A DNA stretch of 64,000 bases from Leifsonia sp. EB41 (GTDB taxonomy: Bacteria > Actinomycetota > Actinomycetes > Actinomycetales > Microbacteriaceae): NCBI RefSeq assembly GCF_041262565.1, contig NZ_JBGCCJ010000001.1:3968001-4032000 (forward strand). The letters run 5' to 3'. This document shows positions 49,525 to 57,522 of this stretch, piece after piece (positions within the stretch are counted from its first letter, which is position 1; every line of letters begins with the position of its first letter). Made by a program: the position numbers and the translations under genes. The notes under the pieces are model-generated. The model was not told the DNA's origin and did not search any database. It saw nothing but the letters and a program-made list of their open reading frames with translations.

Positions 49525-51450
49525 CTAGCCGATCCAGCTCATGCCGTTCCAGCCTTCCCCGATCTGGTACGGCGCGCCCCAGCCTCCCTGGCCGTCGGTC
49601 GGGTAGAGCCAGAGCGTGCCGCTGCTGTCGCGGGCGACGACGTCGGTGATGCCGTCGCCGTCGAAGTCGCCGACGGAGAGGATGCTGGTCATGCCGTTCC
49701 AGCCGTAGCCCACGACGTCGGCCCCGGTCCAACCGGTGGGCGTGTGGTAGTAGGCGAGGAGCTGGCCTGCGCTGTTGCGCGCGAGGAGGTCGGGGTTGCC
49801 GTCGCCGTCGAAGTCGCCGGGGGAGAGGATGGCGGTCATCACATTCCAGCCGGAGCCGATGTCGCTGGGCGTGCCCCAGCCGCCCTGTCCGTTCCCGGGG
49901 TAGAGGCGCAGCGTGCCGTCGGTGGTGACGGCGAGGACGTCGGGGTGGCCGTCGCCGTTGAAGTCGCCGGCGGCGACGATGCTGGTCATGATGTTCCAGC
50001 CGGAGCCGACGGCGGTTCGGGCGCCCCAGCCGCCGTGTCCGTCGCCGGGGTAGAGCCAGAGGGTTCCTGTCGCGTCGCGGGCGAGGATGTCGGGGTGGCC
50101 GTCGCCGTTGAAGTCGCCGGGGGCGATCATGGCGGTCATGCCGTTCCAGCCGGAGCCGACCCGGGTGGCGATCGGTGGAGCCCAGCCTCCGGTGCCGTCG
50201 CCGGTGTACATCAGGAGGGCGCCTGCGCTGTTGCGCGCCATCACGTCCGGGTAGCCGTCCCCGTTGAAGTCGTGCAGCCGCCAGACCGATTGCGTTACCG
50301 TGAACGGATTGCTGACGCCGCTGGCGCCGCCTGCACCCTCCGTGGCGCTCTCTTGCAGGAAGAGTACGTGGTCGCCCAGGGACGTGCCGGCCGGGATCGG
50401 CACCGCGACCGTCGCGCCTCCGACCGTGTCCGTCCTGCTGTCGGCGAGGTCGGGGCCGGAGGCGGAGTCGAGCCGGATGGCGAACGCGTTCTGGCGCTCG
50501 AGCCCGGCGATGGTCGCGGTGACCGACCCGCCGGAGGCCACGCTGTCGGGCGAGACGGACAGGCTGAAGGGGATGGTGAACCGGAAGACGATGCCCCCGA
50601 GGAACGTCTTCGTGTCACCGCTGGTAACTGTCACGCCCGGCGCCACGTAGGCGGAGCCTCCGCCGCCCGCACCGTTCGAGGTCGTCCCTCCCGCAGTGTA
50701 CGTGCTGCCGCCCCCGCCGCCGGTGTAGCCGCCTCCGCCGCCACCTGCGCCCGGTGCACCGTAGCCGCCGAGCGCCGGCTGGATGACGCCGTTCACGACC
50801 GACGCCGGCCCTGACCCCGCCGACCCGGTGGGGGCGCCGGTGCTGTTGGCGCCGGGTGTGCCCGCCGTGCCACCGGACGCGCCGCCGCCGACGGCCTGTG
50901 GATTGGCGCCCGCGGTGCCTGCTGCGCCCGCGACGGACGTTCCGGAGGCGGCGATGTAGCCTCCGGAGCCGCCGACCGTGGTCGCCGTGGCCGCGCCCGT
51001 GTCGCTTCCGGTTCCGCCGCCGCCGCCCGCCACCGCGAGGAGGGTGTTCCCGATCGCGAGGTAGGTGCCCCCGCCTCCGGCGTTCTGCGTCCCGGCCGGC
51101 GCCGCCGTGCTGCCCAAGCCGTTCCCTCCGACCAGGTAGCTGAGGGTCTGTCCGGCGTACGCGGTGCCGAGGTCGATGACGAAGTGGCCGGCGCGCGAGT
51201 GGTTCGGGTTGCTCACCGGCGTCGTCCCCCCGCCACCGAGCTCGACCGTGAGATCGCTGATGCCGGCCGGAACGGCGTACGACCCCTGCGTGCCGGTGTA
51301 GTAGTAGAAGTCCGTGGTCAGTGCAGACGGTGTCGCGGTGGCGCCGGCCGCGGCGGCTGGCCCATCGCTCTGCGGTGCGGCTGCGAGCGCGAGCGCTCCG
51401 ACGACGGCGAGCACGGCGGCGAGGCCGGCGCTCCTGGTAGCGAATGCCAT
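49525..51450 (-). CDS. Secreted glycine-rich and FG-GAP repeat protein
   Basis: 641 residues. Signal peptide (1-35). Residues 60-295 are a glycine-rich domain (many GGGG runs, e.g. GAGGGGGGYTGGGGG), a type known from animal ALK-like receptors and some bacterial surface proteins. An Ig-like domain (SLSVSPDSVASGGSV) spans about 298-390. Five repeats of about 50 residues follow, each opening with a calcium loop such as DFNGDGHPD and ending GSGWN-x-MT. They should form a propeller. No anchor, so it is probably released. Confidence 0.8.
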   Translation of the reverse strand: MAFATRSAGLAAVLAVVGALALAAAPQSDGPAAAAGATATPSALTTDFYYYTGTQGSYAVPAGISDLTVELGGGGTTPVSNPNHSRAGHFVIDLGTAYAGQTLSYLVGGNGLGSTAAPAGTQNAGGGGTYLAIGNTLLAVAGGGGGTGSDTGAATATTVGGSGGYIAASGTSVAGAAGTAGANPQAVGGGASGGTAGTPGANSTGAPTGSAGSGPASVVNGVIQPALGGYGAPGAGGGGGGYTGGGGGSTYTAGGTTSNGAGGGGSAYVAPGVTVTSGDTKTFLGGIVFRFTIPFSLSVSPDSVASGGSVTATIAGLERQNAFAIRLDSASGPDLADSRTDTVGGATVAVPIPAGTSLGDHVLFLQESATEGAGGASGVSNPFTVTQSVWRLHDFNGDGYPDVMARNSAGALLMYTGDGTGGWAPPIATRVGSGWNGMTAMIAPGDFNGDGHPDILARDATGTLWLYPGDGHGGWGARTAVGSGWNIMTSIVAAGDFNGDGHPDVLAVTTDGTLRLYPGNGQGGWGTPSDIGSGWNVMTAILSPGDFDGDGNPDLLARNSAGQLLAYYHTPTGWTGADVVGYGWNGMTSILSVGDFDGDGITDVVARDSSGTLWLYPTDGQGGWGAPYQIGEGWNGMSWIG

Positions 51451-51533
51451 AGCGATCCCTGATCCCCCGATCGGGCCCTGCGAGTGGGCGTTTCGTTCGG
51501 AAGGCTACACGCTGCGGGAGCGCTTTCCCAGGG

Positions 51534-51881
51534 TCATCCGGCAGGGTGGGCGGCCGGACGTCCGGCGCCCCGCCCGTTCCCGCGCTTGCGCACCTCGCGC
51601 AGCACGATCTGCTCCGGGCACACGGTCGACAGGAAGTCGCCTACCGACAGCGCGAGCCGGTCGGTCACCAGGGAGTAGAGGATCCGATTGGCGTCCCGGC
51701 GCTCGGTGACGAGTCCGGCCTGGCGCAGGACGCTCAGGTGGCGGGAGATGGTCGGGCCGGTGGCGTTGAACCGGGCGGCGATCTCCCCGGCGGCGAGCTC
51801 GCCGTCTTTGAGGTCCTGGAGGATCTGGCGCCGCGTCGGGTGCGCGAGCGCCGCGAAGACCTCGGTCGCGCTGTCTGTCAT
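51534..51881 (-). CDS. ArsR-family transcriptional repressor
   Basis: 115 residues. Winged-helix core: VFAALAHPTRRQILQDL, LAAGEIAARF, TGPTISRHLSVLRQAGLV and the wing ERRDANRILYSL. No cysteine pair in the recognition helix, so it is not a classic metal sensor; the autorepressor SdpR type is closer. A single Cys sits in STVCPEQ. It faces the NAD-binding gene, and two operator-like repeats lie between them. Confidence 0.9.
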   Translation of the reverse strand: MTDSATEVFAALAHPTRRQILQDLKDGELAAGEIAARFNATGPTISRHLSVLRQAGLVTERRDANRILYSLVTDRLALSVGDFLSTVCPEQIVLREVRKRGNGRGAGRPAAHPAG

Positions 51882-51891
51882 GGTTGCAATA

Positions 51892-51929
51892 TAGCACCAT
51901 TGCTAGATACAGTTTAGCTTCATTGCTAA
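51892..51929. promoter_or_regulatory. Two operator-like sites between the ArsR repressor and its divergent gene
   Basis: TAGCACCATTGCTA (51892-51905) and TAGCTTCATTGCTA (51915-51928) are 12/14 identical, each an inverted repeat (TAGC-N6-GCTA), and start 23 bases apart, about two helical turns. The second extends to TTAGC-N6-GCTAA (51914-51929). They sit in the 68-base gap shared by both promoters, so one bound repressor could control both genes. Confidence 0.65.
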
Positions 51930-51949
51930 CTAGCGAAGGAGCAGGGACT

Positions 51950-52900
51950 GTGCGCATCGCCATCACCGGGGGAACCGGGTTCGTCGGACGTCACCTCGCC
52001 GAGCGGCTGGACCCCGCCGAGACCGTCATCGTCTCCCGCCGCACCGGCGTCGCCATCGACGACGTCGACGCCCTGACGCTGGCCTTCGCCGGCTGCGATG
52101 CGGTCGCGCACTGCGCGGGGATCAACCGCGAGATCGGCGGCCAGACCTTCCAGCGCGTCCACGTCGACGGGACCCGTGCCGTCGTGGAGGCCGCGCGGCG
52201 TGCGGGCGTGAAGCGGATCGTCATGGTCAGCTTCTTGCGCGCCAGGCCGGACTGCGGGTCGCCGTACCACGAGACGAAGTTCGCCGCCGAGGAGCTCGTG
52301 CGCGCCTCCGGGGTCGAGCACACCATTCTCAAGTGCGGGATGATCTACGGCGAAGGCGACCACATGATCGACCACGTCACGCGCGCGGTGCGCACCCTCC
52401 CGATCTTCGCGACGGTCGGCTTCCGCGAGCGGAACGTCCGACCGGTCCCGGTGGAGGACGCCGTCGACGTGCTGCTCGCGGCGCTGGAGGGCCGCATCCC
52501 GGACCCGACCGTCGCGGTCATGGGCGCGGACGAGTTCACGCTGGGGGAGGCCGTCCGCCGCATCGCGCGCGTCGCCGGGCGCCGGCCCGTCTACGTCCCG
52601 GCGCCGGTCTGGACGATCCGGGTGCTCGCGCGGCTCACCGAGTGGACGATGGTGGTCCCGCTGGTCGCGAAGGCCCAGGCGCGCATGCTGGCCGAGGGCG
52701 TGGACGAGCCCGCGCCGTACGCGCCGGAGCTTCCGGAGGGCCTGCGGCCGTGGCGGTCGTTCGACGATGAGCGGATCCGGGCGGCGCTGCCGACCGGCGG
52801 CTTCGGGCTGGACGATCTGCGGGCGGTGCGGTGGTGGCGCGAGCGCGGTCGCGGCCGTGGTGGCGCTGGCCGGACCGGCTACCAGGGCAGCACGCCGTAG
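51950..52900 (+). CDS. NAD(P)-binding protein, atypical extended SDR (NDUFA9-like)
   Basis: 316 residues. RIAITGGTGFVGRHLAERL is the TGxxGxxG cofactor site. AHCAGINREIGGQTFQRVHVDGTRAVVEAARRAGVKRIVMVSFLRA (successive short motifs) and SPYHETKFAAEELVRASG follow, the latter in the place of YxxxK. The C-terminal half has RPVPVEDAVDVLLAAL. Such proteins often have redox-sensor or quinone-related roles. GTG 51950 has GAAGGAG at good spacing. It lies under the divergent ArsR repressor's operator. Confidence 0.8.
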   Translation: MRIAITGGTGFVGRHLAERLDPAETVIVSRRTGVAIDDVDALTLAFAGCDAVAHCAGINREIGGQTFQRVHVDGTRAVVEAARRAGVKRIVMVSFLRARPDCGSPYHETKFAAEELVRASGVEHTILKCGMIYGEGDHMIDHVTRAVRTLPIFATVGFRERNVRPVPVEDAVDVLLAALEGRIPDPTVAVMGADEFTLGEAVRRIARVAGRRPVYVPAPVWTIRVLARLTEWTMVVPLVAKAQARMLAEGVDEPAPYAPELPEGLRPWRSFDDERIRAALPTGGFGLDDLRAVRWWRERGRGRGGAGRTGYQGSTP

Positions 52901-53640
52901 CCGCCCTCGCCCTCACGCAGCCACAGGTGTCCCCAGAGCACGCCGGACGGCCCGTCGTCGGGCAGCGTCGCCAGGTGGACGCTCGGCTCCGCGCCGTCCT
53001 CGACCGAGCGGATGCCGCGGTGGTCGTTGAAGTCGGTGTCCGTGAAGCCGGGGTTGGCGGCGTTCACCTTGATCGGGGTGCCTCTCAGCTCCTTCGCGTA
53101 CATGGCGGTGAGCATGTTGACCGCCGCCTTGGATGACGGGTACTGCGCGGACGCAGGCATGTCGTACAGCGGGCTGGCCGGGTCGGACTGCGACCCGATC
53201 GAGCCGACCTCGCTCGACACGTTGACGATGCGCCCGGCCGCGGAGCGGCGGAGCAGCGGCAGCATCGCGTTGGTGACGGCGACCAGGCCGAACACGTTGA
53301 TGTCGTAGACCGCGCGCATGTCCGCCAGGGAGGTCGCGCTGGCGAGGGCGCGCTGCCGGGAGACCGTGGCCGTGCCCGCGTTGTTCACCAGCACGTCGAG
53401 TCGGCCGAACTCGTCGTCGATCCAGCCGGCCGCACGGGCGATCGAGTCGGCGTCGGTCACGTCCAGCTGGACGAACCGGGCGTCCGCGCCGCCGTCACGC
53501 AGCGCGGCCTCCGCTTCGAGCCCGCGCTGCTCGTCCCGCGCACCGAGGAGCACGGTCATCCCGAGCTCGCCGAGCCGCCGGGCCGTCTCGAAGCCGATTC
53601 CCTTGTTTGCCCCGGTGATGAGGGCGATATTCGTGGTCAC
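52879..53640 (-). CDS. Short-chain dehydrogenase/reductase
   Basis: 253 residues, classical SDR size. Cofactor motif TGANKGIGFETARRL, NNAG (VLVNNAGTATVSR), Ser in VNVSSEVGSIG and catalytic YPSSKAAVN (Tyr/Lys). The TGANKGIG variant is typical of carbonyl-reductase-like plant and bacterial SDRs using NADPH. Its 3' end overlaps the convergent gene by 22 bases. Confidence 0.9.
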   Translation of the reverse strand: MTTNIALITGANKGIGFETARRLGELGMTVLLGARDEQRGLEAEAALRDGGADARFVQLDVTDADSIARAAGWIDDEFGRLDVLVNNAGTATVSRQRALASATSLADMRAVYDINVFGLVAVTNAMLPLLRRSAAGRIVNVSSEVGSIGSQSDPASPLYDMPASAQYPSSKAAVNMLTAMYAKELRGTPIKVNAANPGFTDTDFNDHRGIRSVEDGAEPSVHLATLPDDGPSGVLWGHLWLREGEGGYGVLPW

Positions 53641-53659
53641 GTCGATGGACTCTACGCCG

Positions 53660-54766
53660 CTACGTCCGATCCTTCCTGGGCATGACGACCTCCTTGATGA
53701 TGAGGATGATGCCGGCGGAGATCGGGATGGCGACCAGCGCGCCCGGGAGGCCGAACAGGGTCGAGCCGGCGAGCGCGGAGATGAGCACGACGGAGCCGGG
53801 GACCTGCACCGCCTTGCCCATCACCTTCGGCGTGAGGATGTATGCCTCCACCTGCATGTAGATCAGCATGAAGATCAGCACCACGATCGCGCTCACCGGC
53901 GAGTGGATCAGCGCCAGGATCGTCATCAGGATGGTGGTGAGCACCGTTCCGATCAAGGGGATGAGCGTGATGAAGAACGCCGCGAGCGCGATCAGGAACG
54001 CTCCAGGCACGCCGGTGACCAGCAGCAGGATGAGGCTGTAGGTCGCGTTGAGGAACGCGAGGATCACCATTCCGCTCAGGTATTTGCCGAAGTTCTGCAG
54101 GATCCGCTCGGTGTAGCCCTCGAACCGGTCGCGGTGCGAACGGCGCACCAGGTGGTACAGCGAGGCCTTGGTGGAGTCGTAGGAGGCGATGAAGTAGATC
54201 GTCAGGATGGCGATGAAGAAGCCGGTCGTGAAGCCGTTGAGCACGGAGAGTCCGAAGCCGACAAGACCGTTCCCGATGTTGGCCCAGGTCTTCGGGTCCT
54301 TGACCTGGTCGGAGATCCAGGTGAGCGCCTGCCCGAGGACGCCGTTGCTGGCGGCGTTGGTGGAGTCGAACCAGCCTTCGGCCCGAAGCTTGGCGACCTC
54401 GGCTGGGATGGCCGTCGCGAGGTTGGTGATCTGCTGCACGATCAGCGGGACGACGACCCAGATGATCGCGACGAGCACGCCGACGATGAGCAGGATGACC
54501 GTGACGATCGCCCAGGCCCGCTTCATCCCGTGCCGCTGGAACCAGCGGATCAGCGGGTCCAGGCCGACGGTCGCGAAGGCCGCGAGGAAGACCGAGAAGA
54601 TGATCGAGCGGAGGCCGTAGAGCATGTAGCCGGCGGCCACAGCGCCCAGCGCGCCGAGCGTGACGACGAAGCCGAACAGCAGCGGGCTGCGCTTCAGGAG
54701 CGGAGCGCTCCCGGTGTCGGGAGCGTGCGAGTGGATGCGCCGCTCCGGCGACTGGATGAAACGCAT
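53660..54766 (-). CDS. AI-2E family transporter
   Basis: 368 residues from ATG 54766. About eight helices and the family hallmarks: LYGLRSIIFSVFLAAFATVGLDPLIRWF at the N-terminus, a large soluble domain (about 100-175) and the C-terminal FITLIPLIGTVLTTILMTILAL and SALAGSTLFGLPGALVAIPISA (short motifs in series). Members export or sense small solutes, including sodium/proton antiport and autoinducer-2 in some reports. A longer frame upstream to 54940 is low-complexity and not used. Confidence 0.85.
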   Translation of the reverse strand: MRFIQSPERRIHSHAPDTGSAPLLKRSPLLFGFVVTLGALGAVAAGYMLYGLRSIIFSVFLAAFATVGLDPLIRWFQRHGMKRAWAIVTVILLIVGVLVAIIWVVVPLIVQQITNLATAIPAEVAKLRAEGWFDSTNAASNGVLGQALTWISDQVKDPKTWANIGNGLVGFGLSVLNGFTTGFFIAILTIYFIASYDSTKASLYHLVRRSHRDRFEGYTERILQNFGKYLSGMVILAFLNATYSLILLLVTGVPGAFLIALAAFFITLIPLIGTVLTTILMTILALIHSPVSAIVVLIFMLIYMQVEAYILTPKVMGKAVQVPGSVVLISALAGSTLFGLPGALVAIPISAGIILIIKEVVMPRKDRT

Positions 54767-54888
54767 GGCGCCCGCCTCTCGTGGTCGGCGTATTTCACGC
54801 CTTCCGCCGAGCGTATTGGCGCGCGGTCGGGGAGGACAAGACCGACGCGCGCGGCCGGTGGAACCGGGGTCGAATGGTCGGGAATACG

Positions 54889-54900
54889 CAAATCGATTTG
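54889..54900. promoter_or_regulatory. Perfect 12-bp palindrome upstream of the ROK promoter
   Basis: CAAATCGATTTG lies about 20 bases before the proposed -35 box, in an A/T-rich island between the two divergent genes. It may be a second regulator site. Confidence 0.35.
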
Positions 54901-54918
54901 TTTGTAGGAAACTCGCTC

Positions 54919-54948
54919 TTGACCTTCTCCCGAAAGGCATGCTCTACT
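54919..54948 (+). promoter_or_regulatory. Probable promoter of the sugar operon
   Basis: TTGACC (54919-54924) is followed after 18 bases by TCTACT (54943-54948). Transcription would start near 54955, six bases before the inverted repeat at 54961. Confidence 0.45.
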
Positions 54949-54960
54949 GTCCGAAAGCAA

Positions 54961-54984
54961 TTACAAAAGTCATTTTCTTTGTAA
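54961..54984. promoter_or_regulatory. ROK-type operator overlapping the transcription start
   Basis: The inverted repeat TTACAAA-N10-TTTGTAA is the most A/T-rich palindrome in this region. It lies between the proposed promoter and the ribosome site of the ROK regulator. Its place fits autorepression relieved by sugar. Confidence 0.55.
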
Positions 54985-55003
54985 CGGACGGAGAGGTCCA
55001 GCG

Positions 55004-56218
55004 ATGGTCCATGGCGACAACGGCGCGACGCACGACGTGCGACTGACAAACGCGAGCGGTGCTCGTGTCGCCGTCGCGCTGCGCGACGGGGGCCGCGCGA
55101 CCGTGGCCCAGCTCGCCGAGCGCATCGGCCTCTCGCGTCCCACGGTGGAGGCCACCCTCCCGCTGCTGCGCGAGCGCGGTCTCGTCGGCATGATCGACGA
55201 GCACACCCTCGGCGGCCGCGGGGCCGGCCGGCCCGCCCGCATCTTCGAGTTCGTCGCCGACGCGGGACTCCTGGTCGGGGTGGACGTCGGCATCCACCGC
55301 ATCCGCGTAGTCGTCGCCGACCTCACGGGCCGCGTCGTCGCCTGGCACCAGCGCGACATCGACGGCAGCTTCGTCGGCGCGGGCCGCCTCGAGAACGTCA
55401 AGGAGGCCGTGCACGCCTGCTTCGAACTCGCAGGCATCGAGATCGGCCGGCTGTCCCACCTCTCGGGCATGGCCGTGGCCGTCTCCGGCATGGTCGGCTC
55501 GGACGGCCGGCTCACCGTGTCGCACAACTTCCCGGACTGGGAGGGCGTCGACATCGCCGGCAGGCTGAGCGAGGAGTTCGGCTGCCCGGTCACGATCGAG
55601 AACGACATGCGGCTCGCCGCCCTGGCCGAGCACCGGATGGGCGCCGCTCGGCTCGTCGACGACGTCGCCTACTTCTTCGCCGGCCACCGCATCTCGATGG
55701 GGCTGATCATCGACGGCAGGCTGCGGCGCGGGCGCCACGGCGCCGCGGGCGAGATCGGCGGCAGCGTCTTCTCGATGCACGTGGACGAGTCGGGGCAGCT
55801 CCGCTGGGAGTCGGCCGGAACCGGTGAGGAGGTCTTCCGCGCCGCGGGCGAGGGCGACCCGGCCGCGATCGCAGAGATCGAAGCGTTCGTGCGCGGGGTC
55901 GCGACCGGCATCGCGACCGTGACGATGGCGGTGGACCCGGACGTGGTGGTCGTCGGCGGCGGTCTGTCGCGCGCGGGCGAGGAGCTGCTCCGGCCGCTGC
56001 GCGCGGCGGTCATGTCCGAGATCGGCGTGCCCGTGCGGCCGTCCATCATCCAGTCCGAGCTCGGCGCCGAGTCGGTCGTGCTCGGCGCGCTCGCGCTGGC
56101 CTCCGGCCAGGCGATGGAGCGGCTGTACCTGGTTCCCGGGATGCCGGAGCCCGAGATCGACGTGGCCGGGGCGCAGGCTCTGGCGGCGCAGGAGAGCGTG
56201 GAGGGATCGCGGAGATGA
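55004..56218 (+). CDS. ROK family transcriptional regulator
   Basis: 404 residues. N-terminal winged helix (about 20-70: ATVAQLAERIGLSRPTVEATLPLL), then a ROK/actin-like ATPase fold: GVDVGIHRIRVVVAD, VAVSGMVGSDGRL, ENDMRLAALAEHRMG and HGAAGEIGG. The Cys-x-Cys-Gly-x-x-Gly-Cys zinc motif of sugar-kinase-like ROK members is absent, so sugar sensing may differ from NagC/Mlc. GGAGAGG lies seven bases before the ATG. First gene of the operon; the next start overlaps its stop (ATGA). Confidence 0.9.
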   Translation: MVHGDNGATHDVRLTNASGARVAVALRDGGRATVAQLAERIGLSRPTVEATLPLLRERGLVGMIDEHTLGGRGAGRPARIFEFVADAGLLVGVDVGIHRIRVVVADLTGRVVAWHQRDIDGSFVGAGRLENVKEAVHACFELAGIEIGRLSHLSGMAVAVSGMVGSDGRLTVSHNFPDWEGVDIAGRLSEEFGCPVTIENDMRLAALAEHRMGAARLVDDVAYFFAGHRISMGLIIDGRLRRGRHGAAGEIGGSVFSMHVDESGQLRWESAGTGEEVFRAAGEGDPAAIAEIEAFVRGVATGIATVTMAVDPDVVVVGGGLSRAGEELLRPLRAAVMSEIGVPVRPSIIQSELGAESVVLGALALASGQAMERLYLVPGMPEPEIDVAGAQALAAQESVEGSRR

Positions 56219-57408
56219 CCGTTCAGGAGACGATCGGCGTGGACGCCGCCGAGAAGCGGGTGCTTCGCCTCGCCGTGATCGGCGCCGGCGCGCGCTCGGA
56301 AATCGCCCACCACGCCGTCGAGAGCGGCGACGGCAGGATCGTCGCCGTCGTGGACCCGTCGCCCTCGGCGCGGGAGCGCGCGGCCGCGACGTTCGGCGCC
56401 GGCGCGACCTTTGCCGGCCACCGCGACCTGATCGCGGGAGGCGACGCGGTCGACGCCGCGTTCGTCACCTCGCCCGACCACACGCACGCGGAGATCGCGG
56501 TCGACCTGCTGCGCGCCGGGATCGCGGTCTACCTGGAGAAGCCGCTCGCCATCGAGGTGGCCGACGCCGACGCCATCCTCGCGGCCGCCGCCGAGACCGG
56601 CACCCGGCTCTACGTCGGCCACAACATGCGCCACATGAGCGTGGTGCGCACCATGCGCGACATCATCCGGCGCGGCGAGATCGGCGAGGTCAAGGCGGTC
56701 TGGTGTCGGCACTTCGTCGGCAACGGCGGCGACTACTACTTCAAGGACTGGCACGCCGAGCGGGCGAAGTCCAACGGCCTGCTGCTTCAGAAGGGCGCGC
56801 ACGACATCGACATCATCCACTGGCTGGCGGGCGGATACTCCGAGCTGGTCACCGGGATGGGCGGGCTGACCGTCTACGGTGGCATCGACGACCGCAGGGA
56901 CAACTCCGACCGGGCGATGCCGGACTGGTTCTCGCTCGACTCCTGGCCTCCGCTGACGCAGCGCGAGCTCAACCCGGTGATCGACGTGGAGGACATCTCC
57001 ATGGTCGCCATGCGGCTCGACAACGGGGTCTACGCCTCGTATCAGCAGTGCCACTACACCCCGGACTACTGGCGCAACTACACCGTGATCGGCACGGAGG
57101 GGCGCCTGGAGAATTTCGGCGACACCGAGGGCGCGGTCGTCCGCGTCTGGAACCGCCGGACCACCTACAACCCCGCAGGCGACGTCGAGTACCCCGTACT
57201 CGGCGACGAGGGCGGGCACGGAGACGCGGATCGGCTCACCATCGCCGAGTTCGTGGACTTCGTGCGCGACGGCACCGCGACGACGACGTCAGCGGTGGCA
57301 GCGCGCAACGCCGTGGCCACCGCCGTGGCGGCCACCGAATCGCTTCGCTACGGATCGCGGCCTCGAGCCGTGCCCCCCGCGGACGAGAGGGTCGTCGCAC
57401 TGCTGTAG
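56215..57408 (+). CDS. Gfo/Idh/MocA family oxidoreductase (first of three)
   Basis: 397 residues. NAD(P)-binding AVIGAGARSEIAHHAV, the EKP motif (YLEKPLAIEV) with catalytic Lys, and the C-terminal alpha-beta domain with KGAHDIDIIHWLAGG giving the D-x-x-x-H catalytic-type residues. Length and the YQQCHYTPDYWRNYTVIGTEG segment match larger family members that oxidise sugars or sugar acids. Co-translated with the ROK regulator. Confidence 0.85.
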   Translation: MTVQETIGVDAAEKRVLRLAVIGAGARSEIAHHAVESGDGRIVAVVDPSPSARERAAATFGAGATFAGHRDLIAGGDAVDAAFVTSPDHTHAEIAVDLLRAGIAVYLEKPLAIEVADADAILAAAAETGTRLYVGHNMRHMSVVRTMRDIIRRGEIGEVKAVWCRHFVGNGGDYYFKDWHAERAKSNGLLLQKGAHDIDIIHWLAGGYSELVTGMGGLTVYGGIDDRRDNSDRAMPDWFSLDSWPPLTQRELNPVIDVEDISMVAMRLDNGVYASYQQCHYTPDYWRNYTVIGTEGRLENFGDTEGAVVRVWNRRTTYNPAGDVEYPVLGDEGGHGDADRLTIAEFVDFVRDGTATTTSAVAARNAVATAVAATESLRYGSRPRAVPPADERVVALL

Positions 57409-57419
57409 CGACGGCCCGC

Positions 57420-57438
57420 GCTCCGCGAGAAGCGGAGC
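57420..57438 (+). promoter_or_regulatory. Intercistronic hairpin before the sugar-binding protein gene
   Basis: A 7-bp stem GCTCCGC/GCGGAGC with loop GAGAA lies in the 114-base gap between the dehydrogenase and the binding-protein gene. Such hairpins often stabilise the abundant binding-protein mRNA. No T-run follows. Confidence 0.4.
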
Positions 57439-57522
57439 ACCCTGCACCGAAGGAAGACCGGGCCGGCGAGGTCAAGTCGCCGACCCGGGAAGCATCGACA
57501 CCACATTTCGAAGGAGAAACCA

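Noticed and set aside
49573-50280. Repetitive DNA as a mobile repeat
   Set aside because: The repeats are in frame and encode the FG-GAP units of one protein, so they are protein repeats.
53660-54940. Longer start for the AI-2E transporter
   Set aside because: The added 58 residues are basic low-complexity sequence crossing the promoter region of the sugar operon.
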